Positions 1 to 6,984 are shown, counted from the stretch's first letter. The stretch is DNA of 7,837 bases from JAIBBG01 sp046304755 (GCA_046304755.1 JBKCDO010000184.1:1-7837), one strand, 5' to 3'. Program-made: numbers and translations. Notes: a model not told the origin generated them from the letters alone.

Positions 1-42
1 CAATCGTCTAATAAAACTTCTCGCAAGTTTGGTTTTGGTTAA
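1..42 (+). CDS. C-terminal end of an unidentified protein (partial)
   Basis: Frame 1 is open from the window edge and reads 13 codons (QSSNKTSRKFGFG) before TAA at 40-42. A strong rho-independent terminator begins about 10 bases after the stop, which is what one expects at the end of a real gene; this spacing is the main support. Frame 3 stops at once. Frame 2 stays open but runs straight through the terminator hairpin, so it is less likely. The tail is short, basic and polar, and I do not recognise the family. The gene body lies to the left of the window. Confidence 0.45.
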   Translation, partial: QSSNKTSRKFGFG

Positions 43-50
43 GGTTAAGG

Positions 51-82
51 AAATGCCCCCGGAAACGTTCGGGGGTTTTTCT
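51..82 (+). terminator. Rho-independent terminator of the left-edge gene
   Basis: CCCCCGGA (56-63) pairs with TTCGGGGG (68-75) around the loop AACG, giving an 8-bp, very GC-rich stem with one G-T pair. It is followed by TTTTTCTTTTT (76-86). A-rich sequence at 51-53 can extend pairing into the T-tract. The T-run lies only on the plus-strand 3' side, so it acts on rightward transcription, closing the gene that ends at 42. Confidence 0.9.
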
Positions 83-86
83 TTTT

Positions 87-293
87 ATAACGCCCTGAAA
101 ATGATGACTAATTAAAATTTCTTTTAGACAAAATGTCGAAAAATGCAACCTGAAAAGGAAATACCCCGTTACAAAGGGCATAATGAGAAACAACGAACTA
201 ACTAATCGTGACATGTACATACCACAGGAGTGCATTCACTACAAGAGACCTTGCAGAACTCTGAGAAACACTACCTAACCTAACTTTAAACGT
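87..293 (+). other. Non-coding leader/intergenic stretch before the 48-aa gene
   Basis: This stretch between the first terminator and the small gene contains no convincing ORF, no tRNA-like fold and no strong hairpin that I could see. It must hold the promoter of the 294-440 gene, but I find no good match to the Bacteroidota TTG/TAnnTTTG pair. The nearest look-alike, TAACTTTA at 281-288, lacks the final G and would place the transcript start on the ATG. A 31-codon ORF (183-278) lies here and is discussed as a finding. Confidence 0.4.
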
Positions 294-440
294 ATGCTGG
301 AGTATTACAAGGCTGTTTTGGGCAATGTGACGTTTGATACAATGCTCTTTCGAAAAGAACTCCGCAAAGCAATGCGCGAACTCATAGCCGACGATCGTGT
401 CCGGTTAAGAGATTGGCTCAAGCAGAGCGGTCACGTCTGA
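294..440 (+). CDS. Small charged helical protein, 48 aa, function unknown
   Basis: ATG at 294 to TGA at 438-440 encodes 48 residues beginning MLEYYKAVLGNVTFD and ending WLKQSGHV. The middle (about residues 19-44) is rich in Lys, Arg, Glu and Asp with Leu/Met/Ile spacing that suggests amphipathic helices; there is no signal peptide, membrane segment or Cys motif. From memory, very short Bacteroidota proteins starting MLEYxKxxLxxVxFDxxLFxKEL form a recurrent uncharacterised family, and this fits that pattern; I cannot check it here. Support for a real gene is the coherent protein-like composition and a strong terminator 30 bases after the stop. No Shine-Dalgarno is visible, which is normal in this phylum. 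It is convergent with pdxH and sits alone between two terminators, so it is probably monocistronic. Possible roles such as regulator or protein partner are unknown. Confidence 0.7.
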   Translation: MLEYYKAVLGNVTFDTMLFRKELRKAMRELIADDRVRLRDWLKQSGHV

Positions 441-470
441 AAAACTAAATAACTTAAACGAGTTCTCTTG

Positions 471-505
471 AAAGGGCCGTCCAACAGGATGGCCTTTTTC
501 TTTTT
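471..505 (+). terminator. Rho-independent terminator of the 48-aa gene
   Basis: GGCCGTCC (475-482) pairs with GGATGGCC (487-494) around the loop AACA; flanking AAAG (471-474) and TTTT (495-498) extend it to about 12 bp. TTTTTCTTTTT (495-505) follows on the plus strand. It closes rightward transcription from the small gene. In the leftward direction the 3' flank is CTTTC only, so it would be a weaker terminator for pdxH, whose stop codon lies 4 bases away at 509-511; a bidirectional role is possible. Confidence 0.88.
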
Positions 506-508
506 AAC

Positions 509-1162
509 TCAAGGAGCCAAACGATTGATATACCACTCGAAATCCTGGTCAACGCGGTAAATCAAGCGATCATGCAATCGACTCGGACGACCTTGCCAGA
601 ACTCGAAGTAATGCGGAACTACATTGTAGCCGCCCCAATGCGGCGGACGATCAACCGGTTTACCCGAAAAGTGATTCGAATATTGCGTTACAGCCTCTTC
701 CAACTCTTCACGAGAACGCATTTCTGAACTCTGAATGGAGGCCCATGCTGCTATTTGACTTTCACGTGGACGCGTCGCAAAATAAGCGTCACTGTCTGCA
801 TCGGAAACGCGCTTGGCTACGCCGTAAATCCTAACTTGGCGTTCCAGTGTATTCCAATAAAAATTCAAGCATACCTTATCAGAATGTTCTAACTGCATTC
901 CCTTTGCACTGGTGTAATTGGTAAAAAAAGTCAACCCTGAACGATCGAATTTTCTGAGCAACACAATGCGCGCATTCGGAAATCCATCGGCACCAATCGT
1001 CGTCAGACTAAATGCATTGTAATCCTTGATTCCCTCTTGCTCTGCTTCTTTCAACCACAACGACAGCTGGTCAAACGGATTAACCGCCGCAGTGGATTCA
1101 AGTAGAATACTACGATTGTAATCGTATCGTGATTGCTCAATATTGGCTTTGTAATCGTACAT
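509..1162 (-). CDS. pdxH: Pyridoxine/pyridoxamine 5'-phosphate oxidase
   Basis: This cytosolic FMN-dependent flavoprotein oxidises pyridoxine or pyridoxamine 5'-phosphate to pyridoxal 5'-phosphate, the last step of B6 cofactor synthesis and salvage. The 217 residues match the family's usual length (E. coli 218) and align nearly without gaps. Visible landmarks are RIVLLR (65-70), TNYTSAKG (81-88), LERQV (106-110), RPRESQIAAW (131-140), RPPHWGGY (172-179), the family signature FEFWQGRPSRLHDR (186-199) and the C-terminal INRLAP. By comparison with the E. coli enzyme, the substrate residues R12, Y15, Y127, R131, S135, R195 and H197 and the FMN residues K87, Q109, W189 and R199 are present. Two positions differ: R70 where E. 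coli has Lys72, and A86 where it has Arg88. The ATG at 1162 is the only start after an in-frame stop at 1187-1189. Divergent from the M1 peptidase gene. Confidence 0.97.
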   Translation of the reverse strand: MYDYKANIEQSRYDYNRSILLESTAAVNPFDQLSLWLKEAEQEGIKDYNAFSLTTIGADGFPNARIVLLRKFDRSGLTFFTNYTSAKGMQLEHSDKVCLNFYWNTLERQVRIYGVAKRVSDADSDAYFATRPRESQIAAWASIQSSEMRSREELEEAVTQYSNHFSGKPVDRPPHWGGYNVVPHYFEFWQGRPSRLHDRLIYRVDQDFEWYINRLAP

Positions 1163-1187
1163 GGATTTGAAGAATGGTAAGTTGCTT

Positions 1188-1195
1188 CAAAAATA
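1188..1195 (-). promoter_or_regulatory. Putative -7 promoter element for pdxH
   Basis: Read on the minus strand this is TATTTTTG, a full match to the Bacteroidota -7 consensus TAnnTTTG. It lies 25 bases before the pdxH ATG, leaving a leader of roughly 20 bases. No TTG is found at the usual -33 distance, so the call rests on one element plus position. The 63-bp gap must also carry the M1 gene's promoter. Confidence 0.45.
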
Positions 1196-1225
1196 TACTC
1201 TTATCCTATTCATCTTTGTATCTCC

Positions 1226-2932
1226 ATGAATTTAGCCCTTGATTCTTATCAGCATCTTCGTTCGACGGCACAAGGCCTTCTGCTGTGCGCATTGCTTTTG
1301 TTTACCTCATCGGTTATTGCTCAAGGTCCGGCATTTACCCGTCGCGATACCCTGCGCGGAACACTCAACGACAATCGCTCGTGTTACGATGTAAAACACT
1401 ACGACTTATTGGTGCGTGTCGACACTTCTTATCAATCCATTTGGGGCGAAAACACCATCACCTTTAAAGCGGAGCGCGACTTTCGTGTGATGCAGGTGGA
1501 TTTGTTTGCCAACATGGTTGTATCCAAAATAACCTTTCAGGGTGAATCACTTAAACTAAGCCGTGAGTTTGATGCGATAAATATTGAGTTCCCGCATGAT
1601 TTGAAATCAGGCGAACATTACAGCATAACCATTCAATATTTCGGCAAACCGCAAATTGCCAAGAATCCTCCATGGGATGGCGGATTTATATGGGCCAAGG
1701 ACAGCCAAAACCAGCCCTGGATTGCCGTTGCTTGTCAAGGTACCGGCGCAAGCCTCTGGTGGCCATGCAAAGACCATTTAAGTGATGAGCCTGATAGCAT
1801 GGACATCCGTTGCCAGGTGCCTTCGAACTTGACCTGTATTTCCAATGGACAAGATCGTGGTGTATACCGTGATAAGCGGGGAATTCTGACCCATCATTGG
1901 CACGTATCGTATCCGATCAACAATTACAATGTCACACTCAATATTGGAGACTATGTCCAACTGCATGATCACTACACTGCTTCTGATGGTGACACCCTGG
2001 CACTTGATTATTACGTGCTGCGCGGTAATGAGGAGAAAGCACTCAAGCACTTTGAACAAGTCAAACCTATGTTGGCTTGCTATGAAGAGTACTTGGGTAA
2101 ATATCCCTTCTGGAACGATGGATATGCGCTTGTTGAGACTCCCTATCTCGGTATGGAGCATCAAAGTGCTATCGCCTATGGAAACCGATTTTTATCCGGA
2201 TATCTGGGAGGTGACCGCTCCGCTCAACAACTGGATTTTGATTACATCATCATTCATGAAACCGGTCACGAATGGTGGGGAAATAGTGTGAGTGCTTCCG
2301 ACATTGCCGACATGTGGATTCACGAAAGTTTCTGCACTTATTCCGAAGCTATCTATGTGGAATGTCGATACGGATACGACACGGCCATGAAGTATGTAAA
2401 TGCGTTGCGAGGAGATGTTCGCAACAGCACTTCGATTATGGGCATTTATGGTGTCAATCGTGAAGGGCATTACGATATGTACGTTAAAGGCATGCTTTTC
2501 CTCAACACACTGCGCCATGTCGTTAACAACGACTCACTATGGTGGGGAATGATTAAAGAAATGTCGTCAGAGGAATTTCGACTTCGAGTAACCAATTACG
2601 ATGAAGTCGTTGCGTATTTCAATCGTAAAACAGGCATCAATATCAGCCCTTTGTTCTCGCAATATGTTAAGCACTATCGCCTACCACGTTTAGTCTATTC
2701 AACCCGAAAAAAAAGAAAGAAAATGGTAACCACTGTGAGATGGGAAGCTGATGTCGCCAATTTCAGCATGCCAATCTCCGTTTTGATTGACGGGCAAAAA
2801 AAGCTCGTTCCAATCACATCTGTAAACGAGAAAATACAATCCGTTTCACCGCCTGAATTTGACCGTGAGCACTTCTATTACGAATTGAAAAAAGTAATTC
2901 GCGATAAGCGTACCCGCAGACCGGAAAACTAG
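1226..2932 (+). CDS. Exported M1-family zinc metallopeptidase (aminopeptidase-like)
   Basis: This 568-residue protein is a gluzincin of the M1 family, which removes N-terminal residues from peptides using one zinc ion. The zinc site is HETGH (344-348) followed after exactly 18 residues by E367 (in WIHESF), the family's HExxH-x18-E spacing. GMEHQ (309-313) occupies the position of the GxMEN substrate N-terminus motif, and Y419 in MYVKG is the probable transition-state tyrosine. The stretch QGTGASLWWPCKDH (171-184) is also characteristic. Residues 1-32 form a signal peptide with an 18-residue polar start, a hydrophobic core and SSVIA before the likely cut. There is no T9SS C-terminal sorting domain, so a periplasmic location is likelier than the surface. 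It is shorter than LTA4 hydrolase-type enzymes (about 610), with only a short region after the catalytic domain. An in-frame TAA at 1178-1180 limits the start; no better ATG is available. Its stop overlaps that of the downstream convergent gene. Confidence 0.94.
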   Translation: MNLALDSYQHLRSTAQGLLLCALLLFTSSVIAQGPAFTRRDTLRGTLNDNRSCYDVKHYDLLVRVDTSYQSIWGENTITFKAERDFRVMQVDLFANMVVSKITFQGESLKLSREFDAINIEFPHDLKSGEHYSITIQYFGKPQIAKNPPWDGGFIWAKDSQNQPWIAVACQGTGASLWWPCKDHLSDEPDSMDIRCQVPSNLTCISNGQDRGVYRDKRGILTHHWHVSYPINNYNVTLNIGDYVQLHDHYTASDGDTLALDYYVLRGNEEKALKHFEQVKPMLACYEEYLGKYPFWNDGYALVETPYLGMEHQSAIAYGNRFLSGYLGGDRSAQQLDFDYIIIHETGHEWWGNSVSASDIADMWIHESFCTYSEAIYVECRYGYDTAMKYVNALRGDVRNSTSIMGIYGVNREGHYDMYVKGMLFLNTLRHVVNNDSLWWGMIKEMSSEEFRLRVTNYDEVVAYFNRKTGINISPLFSQYVKHYRLPRLVYSTRKKRKKMVTTVRWEADVANFSMPISVLIDGQKKLVPITSVNEKIQSVSPPEFDREHFYYELKKVIRDKRTRRPEN

Positions 2933-5900
2933 CGCAGAATAAACATACTGCCTTCCTGCACATTGCGCTGGCCATTGCGCATGACGTATTCTACCCGCCA
3001 GAAATAATAGCCATCGGCAACGTAGGTATCACCGGCATCGAAACCACCGGTCCAAACGGGGTTCAAATCCGTCGATTCGAATACAACCTGCCCCCAGCGA
3101 TTCATCACCTTCGCGTTCAGCGATTGAATATTGCGGGTGACAATTTGCCAAACGTCATTGAGTCCGTCATTGTTCGGGGTAAAAGTTGTCGGCGTAAATA
3201 CGGCACTTTCACAATCCTCGAAAACGACATCAATTGAAGCCACGCGCGTGCCGCACTCATTGGTTATGGTTGCGTAGTACGTTCCCGGCTGATCCACTTC
3301 GGTGTAAGACAACTGACCACCGTGACTCCACAAATAATCCGCCTCCAGAGGACTCGTCAAATCGATAATGTATGTCTCCCCGATACATGCATATTGCGTG
3401 CTTGGCGAATTGAAATAAGGTAGAGGGATTACCTCCACTTCTATTTCATCGCTTATGGAGCAACCCTCTTGTGTGTATGTGAACATGTAGGTTCCCGCAG
3501 AAACGACTTCAAGCTCTTCAGCCTGTGAATACCCCTGCCATTGTCCTTCATAGCCGGCCGTCAACACTGCAGACTCATCCTGACATATCTCGACATCAGG
3601 CCCCAAGTTAATGACCGGCAACACAACACCTTTTACGAAGAGTGTGTCATAAGTTGTGCAACCTCCATTAGTAACGGCAACGTCGTAGGTGCCTTGCTGA
3701 GCAATGGAAATGTCCGAGCCCGTTTGGCCGGTCGACCATTGAACTAAGTCCCACATTATTCCCGCCGAAAGCTCTGCTGCGCTGCCCGGGCAAAACCGCA
3801 CAGTATCCGGAAAATCTACATTGGGATAGCTCACCTCGTTAATGAAAACAACATCATTGTAAACACATGCCAACGGCGATGTAAGCGTTATTAAATAAGT
3901 TCCCTGTGCATTAACTACTGCTGTTGATTGATTCCCTCCGCTCACGATATTGCCATCCAAAGTCGACCATTCCAAAGAGGGATTGGGGCCTGACACTTCA
4001 GGATTCATCGTAAACTCACCGCCTTCGCAAAAGAAATCATCGACTCCCGCAGCGACTGAATAAGCTTGTTCAACCGCAACATTCACCGTTGCCGTCGCCT
4101 GCTCTCCGCAAGCATCTGTCAAGGTAATCGTGTACAGCGTCGTTGCGTCCGGCGTTGCTGTTACCGTCGATCCAAACGTGGTGTTTAATCCGGTCGCAGG
4201 TGACCACACATATGCGCCTGTCGAGCCTGTTGCCTCAAGCGCCAAACTTGCGCCGGGGCAAATCATACTGACAGCAGCGACAGCAACATTCGGCAGTGCT
4301 ATCAGCGTCAGCGCAATTGTATCCCGCTGCTGACAGCCATTGATATCCGTTCCTAAGACAATATACTCAGCAGGTGCAGCTATCGTAACATTCGGATTAG
4401 CAACAGTCGAACTGCTTAACCCGGTTGCAGGTGTCCAGTTATAAGACAGGGCGCCGGCCGCGCTCAGACCAAATGGCTGGTTGGCACAAATCTCTTGATC
4501 GGGTCCAAGCGTAACGATAGGTAATGATGCCTCGGTAATGAAAACATCATCCGAGTAAACACAGCCTAAAGGAGAAGTGACCGTAATTGAATAGGTGCCT
4601 TGCACATCAATGGTAAGACTCTCTTGATCACCTGCGCCATTGATAACACCATCGATGGAAGTCCATTGAATTATTGGCGCTGCTCCATTTACAGCAGCGC
4701 TCAGCAACAGTGATTCACCTTCGCAAAACAAATCATCCAATCCGGCATCCACTGAATAACCGGATTCCACCGGAACCGTAACCGTTGTATCCGCAATTAA
4801 ACCGCAAGCGTCCGTGACCGAAACCACTATATCGGTAGTAGCCACCGGACTTATGGTGAGCGATGGCGTGGCACTAATTTCTGTTCCATCAGTAGCAATC
4901 CAACTCCAGGTTCCAGTGCTTCCCGCTGCATCAACCGTTACGAATTCACCCGGACAAATAGTCGAAATTGCATTGACACTTAGGAAAGGTTCTGCACTTG
5001 GAGTGAGCGTAACCTCTGCAGTGGATTCACATCCAAAAACGGATGTCCCAACCAGCGTATAGGTTATTGGAGCCTCAACGGTCGCTTGAGGATTAGCGTT
5101 TGTTGCATCATCCAGATTCGTTGCGGGTGACCACAAGTAGCTGTCTGCCCCTGTAGCGCTCAACGAAAAAGTTGTTCCGGGACAAACATCACTGTCAGGC
5201 GAAATAGTGAGCACAGGCAAGGGTTGTACGTTCACGGTCTCGTTTAGGGTTATCGGACAAATAGTACCGGAAGTGTACGTAATCACATGCGCACCCACAC
5301 CGGCTAAAGCAGGATCGAACGTACCCAAATTGGGATCGACAATTCCCGGTCCGGAATAAACACCGCCGACTGTTGAAGCCATCAAATCGAATGCAGGGGT
5401 ATCTTCACAAACATCATCCTGAAAGTTGACCGTGAGATTGGGCAACACTCCGACCTCCAGTGTTTCCGTATCAGGAAGGATACAAGGATCGGCGAAGCTC
5501 AGTTGAATGTCGAAGAAACCCTCCCCTGTGAGCGTTGGATCAAACGTTCCCAACAAAGCGTCAGTGATACCGGGCCCTGACCAATTTCCTCCGGCAATGT
5601 CAGCGGTTAATTGAACCACACCATCCTCGGCGCAGATAGGCGCCATTGGCGTGATGACCGATTGCGTTTGCGGAATATTCACATACGTTTCCGTATCGCT
5701 TTGATTACCGCCAAAGCAATCATTTAGCGAAGCATTTTCATCGCAATTGACGGTAATATCGAGGGTGAAATCAATATTCTGCCAGGCGATTGGATTTCCC
5801 TGGGCATCCGTTAGAGAATTTAAAGAAATATTCAGCGATGTGGTAGAGTCCGGGATGTAGACATACGGATTACTATTCCACTCATAGCCGAAGGAGCAGT

Positions 5901-6918
5901 TTAAAATTGCCGGAGCAAATGCCGGCGCCACATTAAAGCTGGAAGCGGAAGCAGCGCTGCACGAATTATCAGCAATGTTTGATGAGAAATTTGGAGGGGT
6001 CGTGTAACTAATTGTTTGGGAGGCACCACACAAATCGAAACCTACAAAAGTGATCGTCGCATCGGTCAATGTCCCAACGTCGATACCCACGCAGTCGTAA
6101 ACCTGCACCGTCCAACCACCATTCATGGCATCACATCCATAGATACCTGACCAATTGACGGGGGTTGCGGTTGGACCATACGTTCCGTAGGTGCCTGAGA
6201 GTCCATTGACGCCCGAACAAACATTTATGTTGTTCGTTGATTCAGTCGAAAAACAAAAGTTGGTAAAGTTGTTTGACGGGTTGCACGCCCCGCCGGGGTT
6301 AGGCATTAAGGCTAAGGTTGGACTTCCGCATGAACTTGGTCCCTTTAAATAAAATCCTAAATCACTGACGTAGGTATGCGTTCCTGTAAAGCAAACCGTA
6401 ATCTGAGTGTTGGCATCTATGACCAATTGCGATTGAGGCAGATTGCTTATGGGAGTTATCTGTCCGGGCGTAAACGTTGCCGAAAGAGCAATAGGACCGA
6501 CACAGTTTGAGGGAATCGGCTGCACGTCCACCGAAGGTTCCTGCAGAATCTGCGCAATCCAGGCACGATAGCAACCAACGATGACGTTGCTGCTGTTGCG
6601 CACTGAAACAAAATAAGCTCCCGGCTGCAGATTGCTGATTGTCGATGAAGCCTGATTGTTTTCGGTTAGATAGGACGTCCAATTGAAACTGCCGGTTGTG
6701 AAGCGGTACCAAACAAAATTGAAAGAGCTTCCGGCAACTTCCGGGACAACGGTCAATTCACCCAATTGCCCTGTGGGAAAATAATAGATGGGATCGTTGG
6801 GTTGGCCATCCGTGTAGCTGGTCAATCCCTCGCAGCCCGTTGAGCTTAACTGTCCAAACAGCACTCGGAATGCACCAAGTAATATCAGCGTCAATATGAA
6901 TTTTAAGGAGGCAAGCAT
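2929..6918 (-). CDS. Giant Ig-repeat surface protein with P-domain-like region and T9SS type-B (CHU_C) sorting domain
   Basis: This 1329-residue protein is predicted to be exported by Sec and then moved to the cell surface or medium by the type IX secretion system. Residues 1-22 are a signal peptide (LILLGAF core, cut before Q23). Residues about 155-297 resemble the proprotein-convertase P domain: THTYVSDLGFYLKGP near 180-194, and GGWTVQVYDC (267-276) followed by GTLTDATITF. From about 420 to 1235 there are about eleven Ig-like/PKD-like modules, each with a Cys near its start (C429, 504, 579, 655, 733, 811, 887, 965, 1043, 1112, 1178). Residues about 1240-1329 are the CHU_C domain: FTPNNDGLNDVW, NRWGQVVFES, W(T)GG, DGYYFWRVEY and a final GSMFILR. 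There is no catalytic domain, so adhesion or a structural role is the reasonable inference. The ATG at 6918 is preceded two codons earlier by an in-frame stop (6925-6927). No sprF/porP-like partner lies next to it in the window. Confidence 0.93.
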   Translation of the reverse strand: MLASLKFILTLILLGAFRVLFGQLSSTGCEGLTSYTDGQPNDPIYYFPTGQLGELTVVPEVAGSSFNFVWYRFTTGSFNWTSYLTENNQASSTISNLQPGAYFVSVRNSSNVIVGCYRAWIAQILQEPSVDVQPIPSNCVGPIALSATFTPGQITPISNLPQSQLVIDANTQITVCFTGTHTYVSDLGFYLKGPSSCGSPTLALMPNPGGACNPSNNFTNFCFSTESTNNINVCSGVNGLSGTYGTYGPTATPVNWSGIYGCDAMNGGWTVQVYDCVGIDVGTLTDATITFVGFDLCGASQTISYTTPPNFSSNIADNSCSAASASSFNVAPAFAPAILNCSFGYEWNSNPYVYIPDSTTSLNISLNSLTDAQGNPIAWQNIDFTLDITVNCDENASLNDCFGGNQSDTETYVNIPQTQSVITPMAPICAEDGVVQLTADIAGGNWSGPGITDALLGTFDPTLTGEGFFDIQLSFADPCILPDTETLEVGVLPNLTVNFQDDVCEDTPAFDLMASTVGGVYSGPGIVDPNLGTFDPALAGVGAHVITYTSGTICPITLNETVNVQPLPVLTISPDSDVCPGTTFSLSATGADSYLWSPATNLDDATNANPQATVEAPITYTLVGTSVFGCESTAEVTLTPSAEPFLSVNAISTICPGEFVTVDAAGSTGTWSWIATDGTEISATPSLTISPVATTDIVVSVTDACGLIADTTVTVPVESGYSVDAGLDDLFCEGESLLLSAAVNGAAPIIQWTSIDGVINGAGDQESLTIDVQGTYSITVTSPLGCVYSDDVFITEASLPIVTLGPDQEICANQPFGLSAAGALSYNWTPATGLSSSTVANPNVTIAAPAEYIVLGTDINGCQQRDTIALTLIALPNVAVAAVSMICPGASLALEATGSTGAYVWSPATGLNTTFGSTVTATPDATTLYTITLTDACGEQATATVNVAVEQAYSVAAGVDDFFCEGGEFTMNPEVSGPNPSLEWSTLDGNIVSGGNQSTAVVNAQGTYLITLTSPLACVYNDVVFINEVSYPNVDFPDTVRFCPGSAAELSAGIMWDLVQWSTGQTGSDISIAQQGTYDVAVTNGGCTTYDTLFVKGVVLPVINLGPDVEICQDESAVLTAGYEGQWQGYSQAEELEVVSAGTYMFTYTQEGCSISDEIEVEVIPLPYFNSPSTQYACIGETYIIDLTSPLEADYLWSHGGQLSYTEVDQPGTYYATITNECGTRVASIDVVFEDCESAVFTPTTFTPNNDGLNDVWQIVTRNIQSLNAKVMNRWGQVVFESTDLNPVWTGGFDAGDTYVADGYYFWRVEYVMRNGQRNVQEGSMFILR
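3586..5202 (-). repeat. 232-residue higher-order repeat within the giant gene (two full copies plus a partial third)
   Basis: Anchor cysteines repeat at exactly 232 residues (696 bp): C579/C811/C1043, C655/C887 and C733/C965. Unit 1 is about residues 573-804 (4507-5202), unit 2 about 805-1036 (3811-4506), and the first third of a further unit covers about 1037-1111 (3586-3810). Each unit is three Ig-like modules in fixed order, marked by (V/I)C with WSPAT or WTPAT, by ICPG followed by TDACG, and by DD(L/F)FCEG followed by TSPLxCVY. By hand, the third module is about 50% identical between units over 80 residues without gaps. Confidence 0.88.
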
Positions 6919-6952
6919 AAATCGCTACTGATTTCTCACTTTTGCGGTAATT

Positions 6953-6984
6953 AAGCGACGGCAATTTAAAGACAACCGTCGTTT
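6953..6984 (+). repeat. Inverted repeat in the divergent gap between the giant gene and the PhoD-like gene
   Basis: CGACGG (6956-6961) and CCGTCG (6976-6981) are perfect inverted copies separated by 14 AT-rich bases; the outer bases AAG (6953-6955) and TTT (6982-6984) extend the pairing to nine with one G-T. TTTTC follows on the plus strand. It lies within the 84-bp gap and could be an operator for a dimeric regulator or a hairpin in either 5' leader. The role is unknown. Confidence 0.4.

Noticed and set aside
8..235. 75-residue minus-strand ORF with a hydrophobic stretch
   Set aside because: It runs through the strong plus-strand terminator at 51-82, whose sequence alone sets part of its residues, and it has no recognisable family or regulatory signals.
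1211..1218. CATCTTTG as a -7 promoter element for the M1 gene
   Set aside because: One mismatch to TAnnTTTG, no TTG at suitable distance (nearest is 26 bases away), and it would start the transcript practically on the ATG.
1778..2518. Long ORFs on both strands inside the M1 peptidase gene (minus 1778-2164 and 2192-2518, plus 1929-2291)
   Set aside because: The main frame has the complete zinc motif and family landmarks across this whole stretch, so these are shadows.
2877..2901. AT-rich inverted repeat (CGAATT / AATTCG) as terminator of the giant gene
   Set aside because: Weak 6-bp stem inside the M1 coding sequence, with no T-run on the 3' side of the minus strand; probably chance.
309..2932. 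GMEHQ instead of GxMEN in the M1 peptidase as a novel active site
   Set aside because: This variant is, to my knowledge, common among Bacteroidota M1 peptidases, so it is a lineage feature and not an anomaly.
2963..2981. TGCGC / GCGCA hairpin as terminator of the M1 gene
   Set aside because: Five base pairs, no T-run, and inside the CHU_C coding sequence.
6362..6712. 116-residue minus-strand ORF
   Set aside because: Out-of-frame shadow inside the giant gene; Gln/Ser-rich with no domain pattern, while the main frame carries clear P-domain and Ig-like motifs.
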